From Enterococcus phoeniculicola ATCC BAA-412 (GTDB taxonomy: Bacteria; Bacillota; Bacilli; Lactobacillales; Enterococcaceae), in assembly GCF_000407505.1 (NCBI RefSeq), contig NZ_ASWE01000002.1, positions 806,001 to 870,000 on the forward strand: a stretch of 64,000 nt of DNA, given 5' to 3'. How positions within the stretch are numbered: the stretch's first letter is position 1; the number at the start of each line of letters is the position of its first letter. Below the pieces are notes generated by a model, which saw only the letters and a list, made by a program, of their open reading frames with translations, did not search any database and was not told the DNA's origin. Below, piece after piece: positions 41,535-50,191 of this stretch. A program made the position numbers and the translations under genes.

Positions 41535-41632
41535 TTGCAAAGTTTTAAAATAGATCAGTTGACCTCAATTTTTACTGTTTAGCCTAAGCTGACTGGAATA
41601 GAATCTCAATTTCTTCTACTTTCTTTGTATAA
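41535..41632 (-). repeat. IS-like end, copy B (inverted relative to A)
   Basis: Reads TTGCAAAGTTTTAAAATAG inward from 41535; its reverse complement matches 39788-39888. A and B bracket 1.65 kb containing the S41 peptidase gene. A 25-bp stretch just right of B (about 41634-41660) recurs imperfectly near 42554-42580. Confidence 0.65.
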
Positions 41633-41888
41633 GTTGATTGAAAGCTATTGCCATAAGGAATGTTTTTGGCATAGCTATTTTCTTACACTTATTCTTGACT
41701 CAAAGAAAGTGATCACGTAGCAGCTGCTGAAGATATTTTTTTACCTATACCCTATTTTTACATAGAAAGGATAAAATTTAAAGACTTGATTCGTCCTTTT
41801 CGTTCTTCCATATCACTGTTTAAAAAAATCAAATAGCCAACTCCAGCCAAATACTAAATTGATAATTACTAATGCTGGAGGAACTATC

Positions 41889-42374
41889 ATGTCTAATGAG
41901 AAAACTAAAAACTTCAACCAGATGCTCCATGAGAACAAAGGGATGCCCAAATTACAACTGATTATCGATAAAAAATCCATCGAAAAATATGGCGGCAACC
42001 GCATGTTCTTTGCGCCTCCCAGTTGGTATGATCTTCAAATGAAACGTGTTCCGACCGGACAAGTCATCACTACTGGAGAGCTTCGGCAATTCTTCGCCAC
42101 ACAGAATGACGCCGATTTCACCGACCCGATTACTGCCGGTATTTTCATCAGCATCGCCGCTTGGGCTAGCTATCAGCGGGAAACAGATCTCACCCCCTAC
42201 TGGCGAACCCTCAAAGCAAATGGCGAACTGCATCCCAAGTATCCTGGAGGTATCGAAGCTCAGATTAAATTGTTAGAAGCTGAAGGACACACTATACGCC
42301 GTCGTGGTCGCAAAAATTTTAAGTACTATGTGGAAAATTCTCAAGCTTCCCTCTTCGATCTATCGGCCAACTAG
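41889..42374 (+). CDS. Alkyltransferase-like protein (MGMT fold without the active-site Cys)
   Basis: 161 residues from the ATG at 41889, which has SD GGAGG. The fold region (about 55-135) follows the DNA-binding domain of O6-alkylguanine-DNA alkyltransferases: a winged-helix part (VITTGELRQFFA), FTDPITAGIFISIAAWAS, then TPYWRTLKANGELHPKYPGG. In MGMT the last segment is PCHRV; here it is P103-Y-W-R106, with no cysteine, so it cannot accept alkyl groups. Alkyltransferase-like (ATL) proteins replace that Cys by Trp or others and flag O6-alkyl lesions for excision repair. It is visibly GC-richer than its surroundings and lies between IS-like ends, so it was probably acquired. Confidence 0.75.
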   Translation: MSNEKTKNFNQMLHENKGMPKLQLIIDKKSIEKYGGNRMFFAPPSWYDLQMKRVPTGQVITTGELRQFFATQNDADFTDPITAGIFISIAAWASYQRETDLTPYWRTLKANGELHPKYPGGIEAQIKLLEAEGHTIRRRGRKNFKYYVENSQASLFDLSAN

Positions 42375-43678
42375 CTACTCGAAGAATATAAACGTCAAAA
42401 AAGAAAGAGCTGGTCAATGACAGTCACTAGTATCTTTATTTTTTTTAGAAGTTTTGATTTTGGTGGTTTTTGGTGTTGACTTTGGAAAAAGCTATTCAAA
42501 GATTAGCAAGTAGAGGTTCATGGTATGATTGACAAGAAGAAGCAACTTTTTTCTATTGAAAGCTATTCATAGGAATTGTTGGAGTACCAGCTTAAACTAC
42601 TGGTAAAAATGGAGTCGTACTATGTACTTTCAAACTTTGCAACAGAATCATATTGATAAAGTATTTACTTTTGTATCTGCTACTTTTTAGTTCAATATTT
42701 TTTCTTTATTATTTATACAGCATTAATTCATTACAGACTTTCTCACTAACTATTTGCTGAAATCTGTACAACGTTAATATAATTAACAACGATATTGTAC
42801 CAAATAGTACGTATTCATCATTTTTCTCTCCATTTTCACTTAACACATAAAAACCTGTAAATCTTGCCGTGTAGGCAGTTTACAGGTTTATCTTTGTCTA
42901 TTAAAAAAAGTGAGTAGGCTATGATTTTAAAGAAAAATCAAAAGTCACAGTAATAACAGCTATATTCACAGAGTGGAATGTAAATACAGGTTGAAACCTT
43001 GGTACTACAAGGTTTATCACTTTTAATGCTATTGACTATTAAGATTCCATCACAGTTGACTTTAATGTTATTCAGGATACATTGTTAAATTGTCTTCTAA
43101 TAGACTTAAGATATCCTTTCGGTCGCTTTATTTGTTAGAATAAATGTTTACTCCGATATCCTTGTCGATTTTTAATAACCACTTCTAAGATGATCAGATA
43201 GTAATTTTTCATTCCTATAATATTCCGATTTAGAAAACGTTTAAGTATATGAATGAGTTAGTTTGAACCTAGCTGTTATATAGGTATAAAATCCTTGTTT
43301 TGTACGTAATTCTTCATGTAGCAACTGTTTAATATTTTTTTCTCAACAATTATAAAATCAGCATTCTTAGGATAGATTCTAAACTTTTCTTAAATAGTGT
43401 CTTTTAAATATTAATTCACTGTATGAACATAGCAAGAAAAGAGCACAAAATGGTAAAAGTCTTATTCATTTTTTGAGCATCTTTTATGAACTGCCGCTAA
43501 AATATAAATTGATTGATCTGCTTATCGTCTTTCATAATTTTACCTGACTGTTCTATAAATTAGTAGCAAAGCATAAAGTCTGCCGATACATTTGAAATTT
43601 TTTAGTTACTTTTTCAACTTGCCTGCTGATTTGCTTTACTACATAGAGTTCTTTATCAATTAAATCATTCCAATCAAA
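42375..43678. other. Gap: IS-like end copy C (42589-42642), a terminator and possible remnants
   Basis: Copy C (42589-42642) ends AACTTTGCAACAGAATC and matches the last 55 bp of copy A. A strong stem, AAACCTGTAAA (42851-42861) with its complement (42879-42889), is followed on the minus strand by TTTTTAT and may be a terminator for the MFS-side transcript. A 38-codon minus-strand open stretch (about 43562-43676, DWNDLIDKELYVVKQI...) directly after the MFS stop lacks an SD and looks like the tail of a lost gene. Nothing else is recognised. Confidence 0.5.
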
Positions 43679-44914
43679 TTACCTTGCAACAGATTTAATG
43701 GATAGGATGCACAAGCCTCCGATTGCTGAGAATATAAATGAGACAATAAAGATTGAAGAAAAACTAAATTGAGAAATGACAAAGGCAGCTAATACAGGTG
43801 CGATTGCTTGCGTCACAGTATTTCCCAAATTGTAGATGCCTAAGAAGAAGGCCACACGATTTTTATCTGGAATAACTTCTAAATTCAGTAAATTATCCAA
43901 TGAATTCCAAATACCCATGCCTAAACCTGCCGCAAAGCCATAGATCAGAATCCCCAGATCATTTTGTAGGAAGAACATACTGAGTGCTCCAATTCCCAAT
44001 GAAATAGTGGAAAGACCAACCGGCAATTTTAAAACCTTATATTTATCTGACAAAGGACCTGCAATAAAGCCCATCGCGATTCCGAATACCAGCATGATCA
44101 TATTGATTAATTGGATTGATTGCTGTGTAGCTGCTGTTTCCTTATGCAAGAAGTCAGTCATAATGAACAGCAGATATCCTGTGATGGAAAAATTACCCAC
44201 GCCTTGAAACAACTTGCCAATTAAGGCTAAATAATAGTCCCGTCCAACCTTCCATCTAGGAAATACTTTCATCGCCGCTTTAAACGAAATTTTTTCCTTT
44301 TTTTCAGGTTCAATTCGCTCTTCAGTTAAATTTGAAGGTTCACGCACGATGATTGCAGCAATAAGTGTGCCTACAAAAGTCATGATTCCAAAAATAATAA
44401 ACCCTAATCGAAATTGTCCTAAAAACATTGCTGCAAAAATGGTAAAGCCATTATTCCCCAATGCCATACCTAATCCACCATACGCACCTGATGCTGTTGC
44501 TTTTCCATTTTCTGGCGCAAGATCTAGCCAAGCAACCATTGGTGCAACAATAAAGTTCAAGGCGATTTGGCCCAGCATCCAACTCACCAGCAGAAAAGGA
44601 ATACTATTGGCTGTTGATGCAAGAATCATGGAAAGCATAAATACGGCTGCCCCACCAACAAGCCAAGGTGTTCGTTTACCAAATCGGGAACGTGTACGAT
44701 CAGAAAGATACCCCGCAACCATATTTGAAATGGCCGCTACCACCATTCCACAAGTTGAAAACAGTGCGACTAATTGGATTTTGTTCTGTGCATCCAGTTG
44801 CTGAATCAATGCTGGTAGAAACAAACTTGATGCGGCAATGTATGGTCCGAGCCAAGAAGCTGGTCCGATAATCAAACCTGGAATTAGACGTTTTAAAGAT
44901 ACAGTTGTATTCAT
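43679..44914 (-). CDS. MFS transporter, probable (xylo)oligosaccharide/xyloside permease
   Basis: 411 residues with about twelve hydrophobic helices. The MFS loop 2-3 signature appears as GYLSDRTRSRFGKRTP (about 68-83). This form, with RSRFGKRTPW, is usual in GPH/sugar-cation symporter-like members. The gene follows the GH43 beta-xylosidase by 18 bp with SD AAAGGAG, so it is the transport partner of that enzyme; xylosides or xylo-oligosaccharides are the inferred cargo. Transport of another pentoside is possible. Confidence 0.85.
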   Translation of the reverse strand: MNTTVSLKRLIPGLIIGPASWLGPYIAASSLFLPALIQQLDAQNKIQLVALFSTCGMVVAAISNMVAGYLSDRTRSRFGKRTPWLVGGAAVFMLSMILASTANSIPFLLVSWMLGQIALNFIVAPMVAWLDLAPENGKATASGAYGGLGMALGNNGFTIFAAMFLGQFRLGFIIFGIMTFVGTLIAAIIVREPSNLTEERIEPEKKEKISFKAAMKVFPRWKVGRDYYLALIGKLFQGVGNFSITGYLLFIMTDFLHKETAATQQSIQLINMIMLVFGIAMGFIAGPLSDKYKVLKLPVGLSTISLGIGALSMFFLQNDLGILIYGFAAGLGMGIWNSLDNLLNLEVIPDKNRVAFFLGIYNLGNTVTQAIAPVLAAFVISQFSFSSIFIVSFIFSAIGGLCILSIKSVAR

Positions 44915-44932
44915 TTTTTTCTCCTTTCAAAT

Positions 44933-46585
44933 CTAAACATTTGTTACATAGTAATAATCAAAATCAGCATATGAGTCCCGTTGATGTGCATCGACTGAAC
45001 CAATAAAGTTGAATAACGCTGTGAATCCGCCAATCTCTCCTGGCTCCCCGTTTACCCCTTCATCGGACAAGTAGGTTACATCGACATCGTCAACAAAACG
45101 CTTCCATTGCTCATCTGATTGTCGATACATCAATGTTGCGATTCCTTGGTCATAGTTGATTTTTAGCTCGATTTCATCATTATTCACTACTAAGCGATGA
45201 TTACCGTACTCAATCCGTTCTCCTAATTTTGCTTGTAAAACAGTCAGAATCGTTGCTGACTGTTCTTCTGAATAGGTCAGATGTAGATACAGCCAATTAT
45301 TCGAATCATAATAAAGTCCTATACCAGCAGTTTCTGAATAATGATCTGGTTTAAAAGACAGACTAGTTTGAACCTCGTAGGAAAATGATGTTGCTCTTGT
45401 TGCCATAATTGCTGGATTTATCTGTGAGAAGAATGAATTTTCCCCATGAATCCTTAAGTATCCTGGTCGTTCAGTCGTATTGACCCATTTATCTTCTTGA
45501 TTGCGATAAGGTGTCATAAAGCTCAGACTATAGTTTCCATCGAAATCATCCCGTACATCATAAGCATTTTCTTTCAAAGGTAAAGAATCCTCAGGACCTT
45601 CAACTTCCATCTTCGCAAGGTTAGAACCATCTGCCAATTCTATCCAATCCTCTTCAGTCCAACGCATTTTTTGAATCGAAGTTTCACGCCCCAATGGATT
45701 TAACAGTGTTCCTTCTAACGGTCGCGACATCAAATGCGAGATGTACCACTCACCTGTTGGCGTCTCTACTAACGAACCATGGCCTGCTTTTTGCATCATA
45801 GAATTTGGATTGTACATTTCAAAATGTCCCGCATCTGGATCACCTAGTGAAAATAAGTGTCTCGGAGAGGATGTAAGAATTGGTTCTCCTGATGGATGTG
45901 GCTCATAAGGACCAAAAACATCTTTTGAACGGCCAATTTCTACACCATGTCCATACCCAGTACCTCCAGCGGCAATTAATAAGTAGTAGTAATCTTTCCG
46001 TTTATAAATCTGAGGAGCTTCTGCACAACCGCGTGTGGTAAATCCATGATTGATCCGATGCCACTCTCCTATGATTCCACCATTTTCTAAATCCACTTCA
46101 GCAATCACAATATGCCCCGGTGCTTGATAGCCTTCACGAGTTTCCCACTCTAGGATTGCCAAATAGTGCTTGTCCTCTTCATCATGAAAAATTGCTGGAT
46201 CAAAACCAATAGCAGTTAAAAAAATTGGCTCGGACCAAGGTCCTGTAATGTCGTATGCCCACATGGCGTAAGAATCCGAGTTAAATTCACGTCCTGCCAT
46301 ATTAATCATGTGAGAGTATGCTAACCAGTATTTTTTCGTAACAGCATCATAGGATAAATGCGGCGCCCAAATACCAGCAGGTGTATTCGTTCCCCTTAGA
46401 TTCACTTCATCTTTTTTTAGTACATAATCAATAAGCTCCCAATTCGTTAAATCCTTTGATTGAAAGAGTTGGATTGCTGGATTCCAGTGGAATGTCGATG
46501 TGGCAATATAATAGGTATCCTCTACACGAATAATTGAAGGATCTGGTGCCATTCCAGGGATTATTGGATTTTGAATCGTTGTCAT
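44933..46585 (-). CDS. xynB: GH43 beta-xylosidase / arabinofuranosidase
   Basis: 550 residues, the size of two-domain GH43 beta-xylosidases. The N-terminal five-bladed propeller (about 1-325) has the catalytic base Asp15 (APDPSII), pKa-modulating Asp129 (GFDPAIF) and acid Glu189 (CAEAPQIY), as in Selenomonas SXA. The C-terminal beta-sandwich (about 335-550) closes the active site. There is no signal peptide, so it acts in the cytosol on imported short xylosides. It is the first gene of the operon. A twin 13-bp inverted repeat matching the cre consensus lies 28-70 bp upstream, pointing to catabolite control. Confidence 0.93.
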   Translation of the reverse strand: MTTIQNPIIPGMAPDPSIIRVEDTYYIATSTFHWNPAIQLFQSKDLTNWELIDYVLKKDEVNLRGTNTPAGIWAPHLSYDAVTKKYWLAYSHMINMAGREFNSDSYAMWAYDITGPWSEPIFLTAIGFDPAIFHDEEDKHYLAILEWETREGYQAPGHIVIAEVDLENGGIIGEWHRINHGFTTRGCAEAPQIYKRKDYYYLLIAAGGTGYGHGVEIGRSKDVFGPYEPHPSGEPILTSSPRHLFSLGDPDAGHFEMYNPNSMMQKAGHGSLVETPTGEWYISHLMSRPLEGTLLNPLGRETSIQKMRWTEEDWIELADGSNLAKMEVEGPEDSLPLKENAYDVRDDFDGNYSLSFMTPYRNQEDKWVNTTERPGYLRIHGENSFFSQINPAIMATRATSFSYEVQTSLSFKPDHYSETAGIGLYYDSNNWLYLHLTYSEEQSATILTVLQAKLGERIEYGNHRLVVNNDEIELKINYDQGIATLMYRQSDEQWKRFVDDVDVTYLSDEGVNGEPGEIGGFTALFNFIGSVDAHQRDSYADFDYYYVTNV

Positions 46586-46612
46586 TAAATCTCTTCTCTC
46601 CTTTGTTATTAT

Positions 46613-46655
46613 TGTGAGCGATTACAAACCTAAAATTGAATTGTGATCGCTTACT
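46613..46655 (-). promoter_or_regulatory. Twin inverted operator / cre site of the xyloside operon
   Basis: TGTGAGCGATTACA (46613-46626) fits the cre consensus TGWNANCGNTNNCA on both strands. A second near copy in opposite orientation, TGTGATCGCTTACT (46642-46655), gives half-sites GTGAGCGATTACA and TGTGATCGCTTAC with a 15-bp spacer. CcpA, a LacI/XylR-type repressor or the AraC regulator encoded upstream could bind. Which one is unknown. Confidence 0.72.
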
Positions 46656-46734
46656 TTTATTTGTGTATTTATCATAAAAGATTTAGAACGATGGTTATAT
46701 ATCAAAAATCAGACGTTTTTTACCTTTTTCCGTA

Positions 46735-46768
46735 AAAAAAGACCCCTAACCTTTTCAGTTAGAGGAAT
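46735..46768 (-). terminator. Terminator of the AraC-type regulator gene
   Basis: On the minus strand CCTCTAAC pairs with GTTAGGGG around a 6-nt loop, followed by a T run. It lies 16-50 bp after the regulator's stop. Confidence 0.8.
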
Positions 46769-46783
46769 TATTGATTTATTTAA

Positions 46784-47680
46784 TTACTTTTTTTGATTAT
46801 TGGCCTTTCGATATTCTTTTGGCGATAAGTTACTCCATTTCTTAAATTGACGAGAAAAATGAGACAAGTTCTGATAACCAATGATTTCGGCAATTTCATT
46901 CACTGAAAGTTTTGGTTGATGCAGTAAAAATTTAGATTCATTATAGCGTAATTGATCTAGGTACTTTTTAGGACTGACAGAATAGATTTTCCTAAAAACC
47001 TTTAACATTGTGCTTTCACTTATATTCAATGAATCCGCGATATAGTTCATGGAAAGCAACTGTCTATTTTCTTCCAATGGATATTCGGTAAATGCACGGA
47101 AATTTTGCTGAATCGTATCTGCGATTGACTTTGCTAAAACCATCGTTGAATTATCCGATGACGCCAGCTTCTCTTGCTCAAATGTCGCGTAATCAAGTAA
47201 GCTTAATACCAATTCGATTAACAGTTTTTCTACAAGTAATTTTTCTCGTAAAGAAAAACTCTCTTGTCCCAAGAGCTCAATATAAGTATATAAGACCTTT
47301 TTGATTTCTTGAAAAAACTCGTTGTCCTTGCTCAATTTAATTGGACAATACATTAAGAGATTCTGTTGAATTCCCGGATCATCAATATCAAAGTGTACAC
47401 AAAAATAGCGCATTCCCTCTTTCGAAATACATGAATTCTCATGACTTGCTCCAGGAGGAATGAGAATAATCTCATCTTCATAAAAATCATAAAAACGCCC
47501 CTCAAATTCGGTACGCTGTATCCCCTCTAAAATAATCATTATTTCAAAAGCAAAATGCGTTTCTCTTTTTGCTGTCCAGCCAAAAGAAACCTTTTGTTGG
47601 TGACCACCAAAGAACTTCATATTCATGTTGATTTCAGGTAAATTCGCAATTTTCTTTAACCATTCAGGTTTTTCGTTCAT
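46784..47680 (-). CDS. AraC-family transcriptional regulator
   Basis: 298 residues from the ATG at 47680 (MNEKPEWL), with GGGGA as a weak SD; an in-frame TTG at 47692 is less likely. The N-terminal cupin sensor domain (about 30-120) includes IILIPPGASHENS. The C-terminal pair of helix-turn-helix motifs (about 200-295) includes IADSLNISESTMLKVFRK and IAEIIGYQNLSHFSRQFKKW. It is transcribed in the same direction as the GH43-MFS pair but separated by its own terminator. The natural inference is xyloside-responsive activation of those genes. Confidence 0.88.
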   Translation of the reverse strand: MNEKPEWLKKIANLPEINMNMKFFGGHQQKVSFGWTAKRETHFAFEIMIILEGIQRTEFEGRFYDFYEDEIILIPPGASHENSCISKEGMRYFCVHFDIDDPGIQQNLLMYCPIKLSKDNEFFQEIKKVLYTYIELLGQESFSLREKLLVEKLLIELVLSLLDYATFEQEKLASSDNSTMVLAKSIADTIQQNFRAFTEYPLEENRQLLSMNYIADSLNISESTMLKVFRKIYSVSPKKYLDQLRYNESKFLLHQPKLSVNEIAEIIGYQNLSHFSRQFKKWSNLSPKEYRKANNQKK

Positions 47681-47692
47681 ACGTATCCCCAA

Positions 47693-48305
47693 TCTCTAAT
47701 CATTCGCTCTATAAGAATATACCATAAAACATTATCAATAGAAATTTTACCCAAAAACTTATCTAAAAAGACTGAAAAAGTATTTTGCGGGTTTATTTTT
47801 CTTCTCATCAACAATATTCAAAAAACAAGATAACCAATAATAGTCGAAAATCTTCAAACTTTTTAATAGAATTTAGCCGGGTTTCAACTAACTCGCTTAA
47901 ACCTTTTCCTTCTGCTCACAGATAATAACTCTAGAAATAATTATTCTTAACCTTTTCTTTGGAAAAAAAGTTAGCCAGTAGAGTTTTTATTCGAAACGAA
48001 TCATACCGATAAAAATTATATCGGCTAATTTAAGACTTAGTCTTACATGAATTATAAAAAAATTTATCTTATCACTATTTTGAATTTTGTTCTAAATACT
48101 ACAATCTGTTTATACTTGTGCCTGATAAAGAAGTTCTATTGTGCAATTTTCCTTTTTTAGGTCTATTGTTCTCAAGTTTACTAATTTGTCTCAATCTAAA
48201 AATTTCCCTTCGTTCGTTTCATGACCATCCATATCTCTGATATTATTATCATTTTTTAGTTGTAAAACTCTCCCAAAAAAAATTTTGGTTTGAGAGTCGT
48301 CTTAC
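47693..48305. other. Gap with terminator-like hairpin, no gene recognised
   Basis: AT-rich. A two-part stem (CTCTC/GAGAG enclosing CCAAAA/TTTTGG, 48266-48297) followed by TTTTA on the minus strand looks like a terminator for the remnant at 48310-48486. Confidence 0.45.
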
Positions 48306-48309
48306 TTAA

Positions 48310-48486
48310 TTAAAAAGTAGTAAGGACTGTCTTCAACCAATCAAGAAACTGAGAATTTTCTTTGACCTCTTTCTGCAATTTTTTGAGATTAACTCTCTCT
48401 GGTTCTGATTCCATATATAGCTGATTGAGCTCATGACTATTTTTCGAGTCATAGACTATAGTTAGGATGTCTTTATCTCTTTCAAT
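48310..48486 (-). pseudogene. C-terminal fragment of an unknown gene
   Basis: A 58-codon minus-strand open stretch (IERDKDILTIVYDSKNSHELNQ...WLKTVLTTF, then TAA) has a coding-like composition but no start or SD, and is preceded by a stop and non-coding sequence. The family is not recognised. Confidence 0.35.
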
Positions 48487-48639
48487 CTATGGAGTTACAC
48501 ATGACTCTAGTACATTAACTTATTCTGCCATTTCATTCACCCACAAGTTAGTATAGTTCTAATTGATTTTTTCAAGCTCTTCCATTCTTTAGACTTTCGT
48601 CACTATACAAAAAAGGAGTTGCTTTTAAAATACCTCTTT

Positions 48640-48792
48640 GATTAAAATGCACTTAATAAACTACAGCACAGTAAAGTTTATTCCACGACAGACTATCGGA
48701 CTGTCAAATATCTCAATAAATTAAGGGGTTCACCCCAAAATATTCTCAATTCTGTGACTTATTTTTAAAACAACAACATTTGACAACGAGCC
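48640..48792 (+). pseudogene. Second ISL3-type right-end remnant
   Basis: The stretch 48735-48792 matches the end of the ISL3 remnant at 39.73-39.79 kb (shared TTCTCAATT, CTTATTT, AAAACAAC, CATTTGACAA and GAGCC blocks). Just before it, ATAAACTACAGCACAGTAAA resembles the INYSALK codons of the first copy, with most of the gene deleted between. Confidence 0.6.
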
Positions 48793-49030
48793 TTTTTTTC
48801 TAAAAAAATAGATGCAGATGAATTTCTTCATCCGCATCAAGAATTATATAGTCAGTATTTTATGTGTAAGTGCTTAATTGGGCTCAATTTTTTAGCTTAA
48901 GTAGACTTTTGTCAAATGTGTACTTAGTTTGTATCTAATGTAAGTGAACGCTTGGTATTTAAATTTATCATTTCTAAGAGTTTAAGTCAGATAAGTTCAT
49001 TTATCAGCCTTGTAATAAAATGCAGATTAC

Positions 49031-50158
49031 TTATTGTTCATGTAATAACTGCTCTGCAATAAGAGGAAGTATATTATCAAAAACATGTGTATCTCCATTA
49101 GTCACGCTGTATCCTCCATAATACGGACTTGAACTATCCTCATCTCTAAGTAGAATCATCTGTTGATAAATTTGATTTGCTAAGGATAGTTCATCAATTT
49201 CAAGTAAATACATAATCAAAAAACTATAAACTGCAGGGGATTCATAATTAACAACTGGCCGTTTTGTATTTAAATCATACATGCCATTAATATAGCCATT
49301 ATTGTCCATTTCTTGACGAATAAATTCTAAAAAAGCATCTGAAGACTCTCCGGCTTTTGCTTGATGATAGGCAATAATCGCTTGGTCTACGATATTAACT
49401 TGAGAATCATAGTGATAGGCTTTTTTATCTACTTCATAAGATTTTGGGTAAAACCCATTTTTTAAAGGAGCATTCTGAAGTATATTTATTGTATTTTCGG
49501 CAATTTGTTTATTTCTAGTTACATCGCCTGCTACATTTTCAAGAGCTTCAGGATCAATATAAGATAAGGTAATATCTGTTGAGGCTAGTTTATTCTTTCT
49601 ATCATAATAATCGACTAGGCTGCCTTGATTGACATTATTCTTAAACATATACTCAGTCATTACCTCAGCAACATGTGCGTAAGAATCATCTTCCCAAAGT
49701 TTTGAAGCACTAATCAGTGCGTTCGCAATTCGAGCATCATCGACTAGAGCATTAGTGGTGACTTCTTTTTCTCCTGATTCAGTTAGTTTCCAGTAAACAA
49801 ATCCGTCTTTCTCTATAAAAAAATCGATTAATGTTTCTTCGTTTTCAATAAATAAACGTTCATCATTTTTATTTATTGCATAAACCATTGAGAGTCCTAA
49901 ACTTTCAGATAACGCATCCCGTCCAGCGACTAAATCTGTGTCTTCCTGTTTACTCTCTTTGATGTAAGTAATAATTAATCCTTGTTCACTTTTAAGCCAC
50001 TTGTTAATAAAAATTTCCGTTTGATTTTTAGCTGAATTTGTTGTATTTGTTAGTGGTATCGATTCACTTGCGTCGGTATCATTTTGTTGAGTAGACTGTT
50101 TCAAACTGCACCCTCCTAACATTACTACCATGCTAGCCATTATAAAAATCCGTCTCAC
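49031..50158 (-). CDS. Lipoprotein with GH8-like (six-hairpin) fold, exopolysaccharide locus
   Basis: 375 residues. A lipoprotein signal ends in LGGC (lipidated Cys17). After a Ser/Thr/Asn-rich linker, the body (about 45-370) has the alternating helix pattern of family 8 glycosidases. WLKSEQGLIITYI corresponds to the N-terminal substrate-binding part, and VDDARIANALISAS carries acidic residues where GH8 enzymes have catalytic Asp/Glu. Assignment is by pattern and context. It is last in a four-gene locus, where a surface hydrolase would trim or release the polymer. The function resembles PssZ of Listeria by analogy only. SD overlaps GGGG just before the ATG. Confidence 0.65.
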   Translation of the reverse strand: MRRIFIMASMVVMLGGCSLKQSTQQNDTDASESIPLTNTTNSAKNQTEIFINKWLKSEQGLIITYIKESKQEDTDLVAGRDALSESLGLSMVYAINKNDERLFIENEETLIDFFIEKDGFVYWKLTESGEKEVTTNALVDDARIANALISASKLWEDDSYAHVAEVMTEYMFKNNVNQGSLVDYYDRKNKLASTDITLSYIDPEALENVAGDVTRNKQIAENTINILQNAPLKNGFYPKSYEVDKKAYHYDSQVNIVDQAIIAYHQAKAGESSDAFLEFIRQEMDNNGYINGMYDLNTKRPVVNYESPAVYSFLIMYLLEIDELSLANQIYQQMILLRDEDSSSPYYGGYSVTNGDTHVFDNILPLIAEQLLHEQ

Positions 50159-50191
50159 ACTTTATCCCCCATAAATCCTAATAAAATATAG

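Noticed and set aside
44349-44804. 151-residue plus-strand frame opposite the MFS gene
   Set aside because: Antisense of membrane helices; no SD and no recognisable family.
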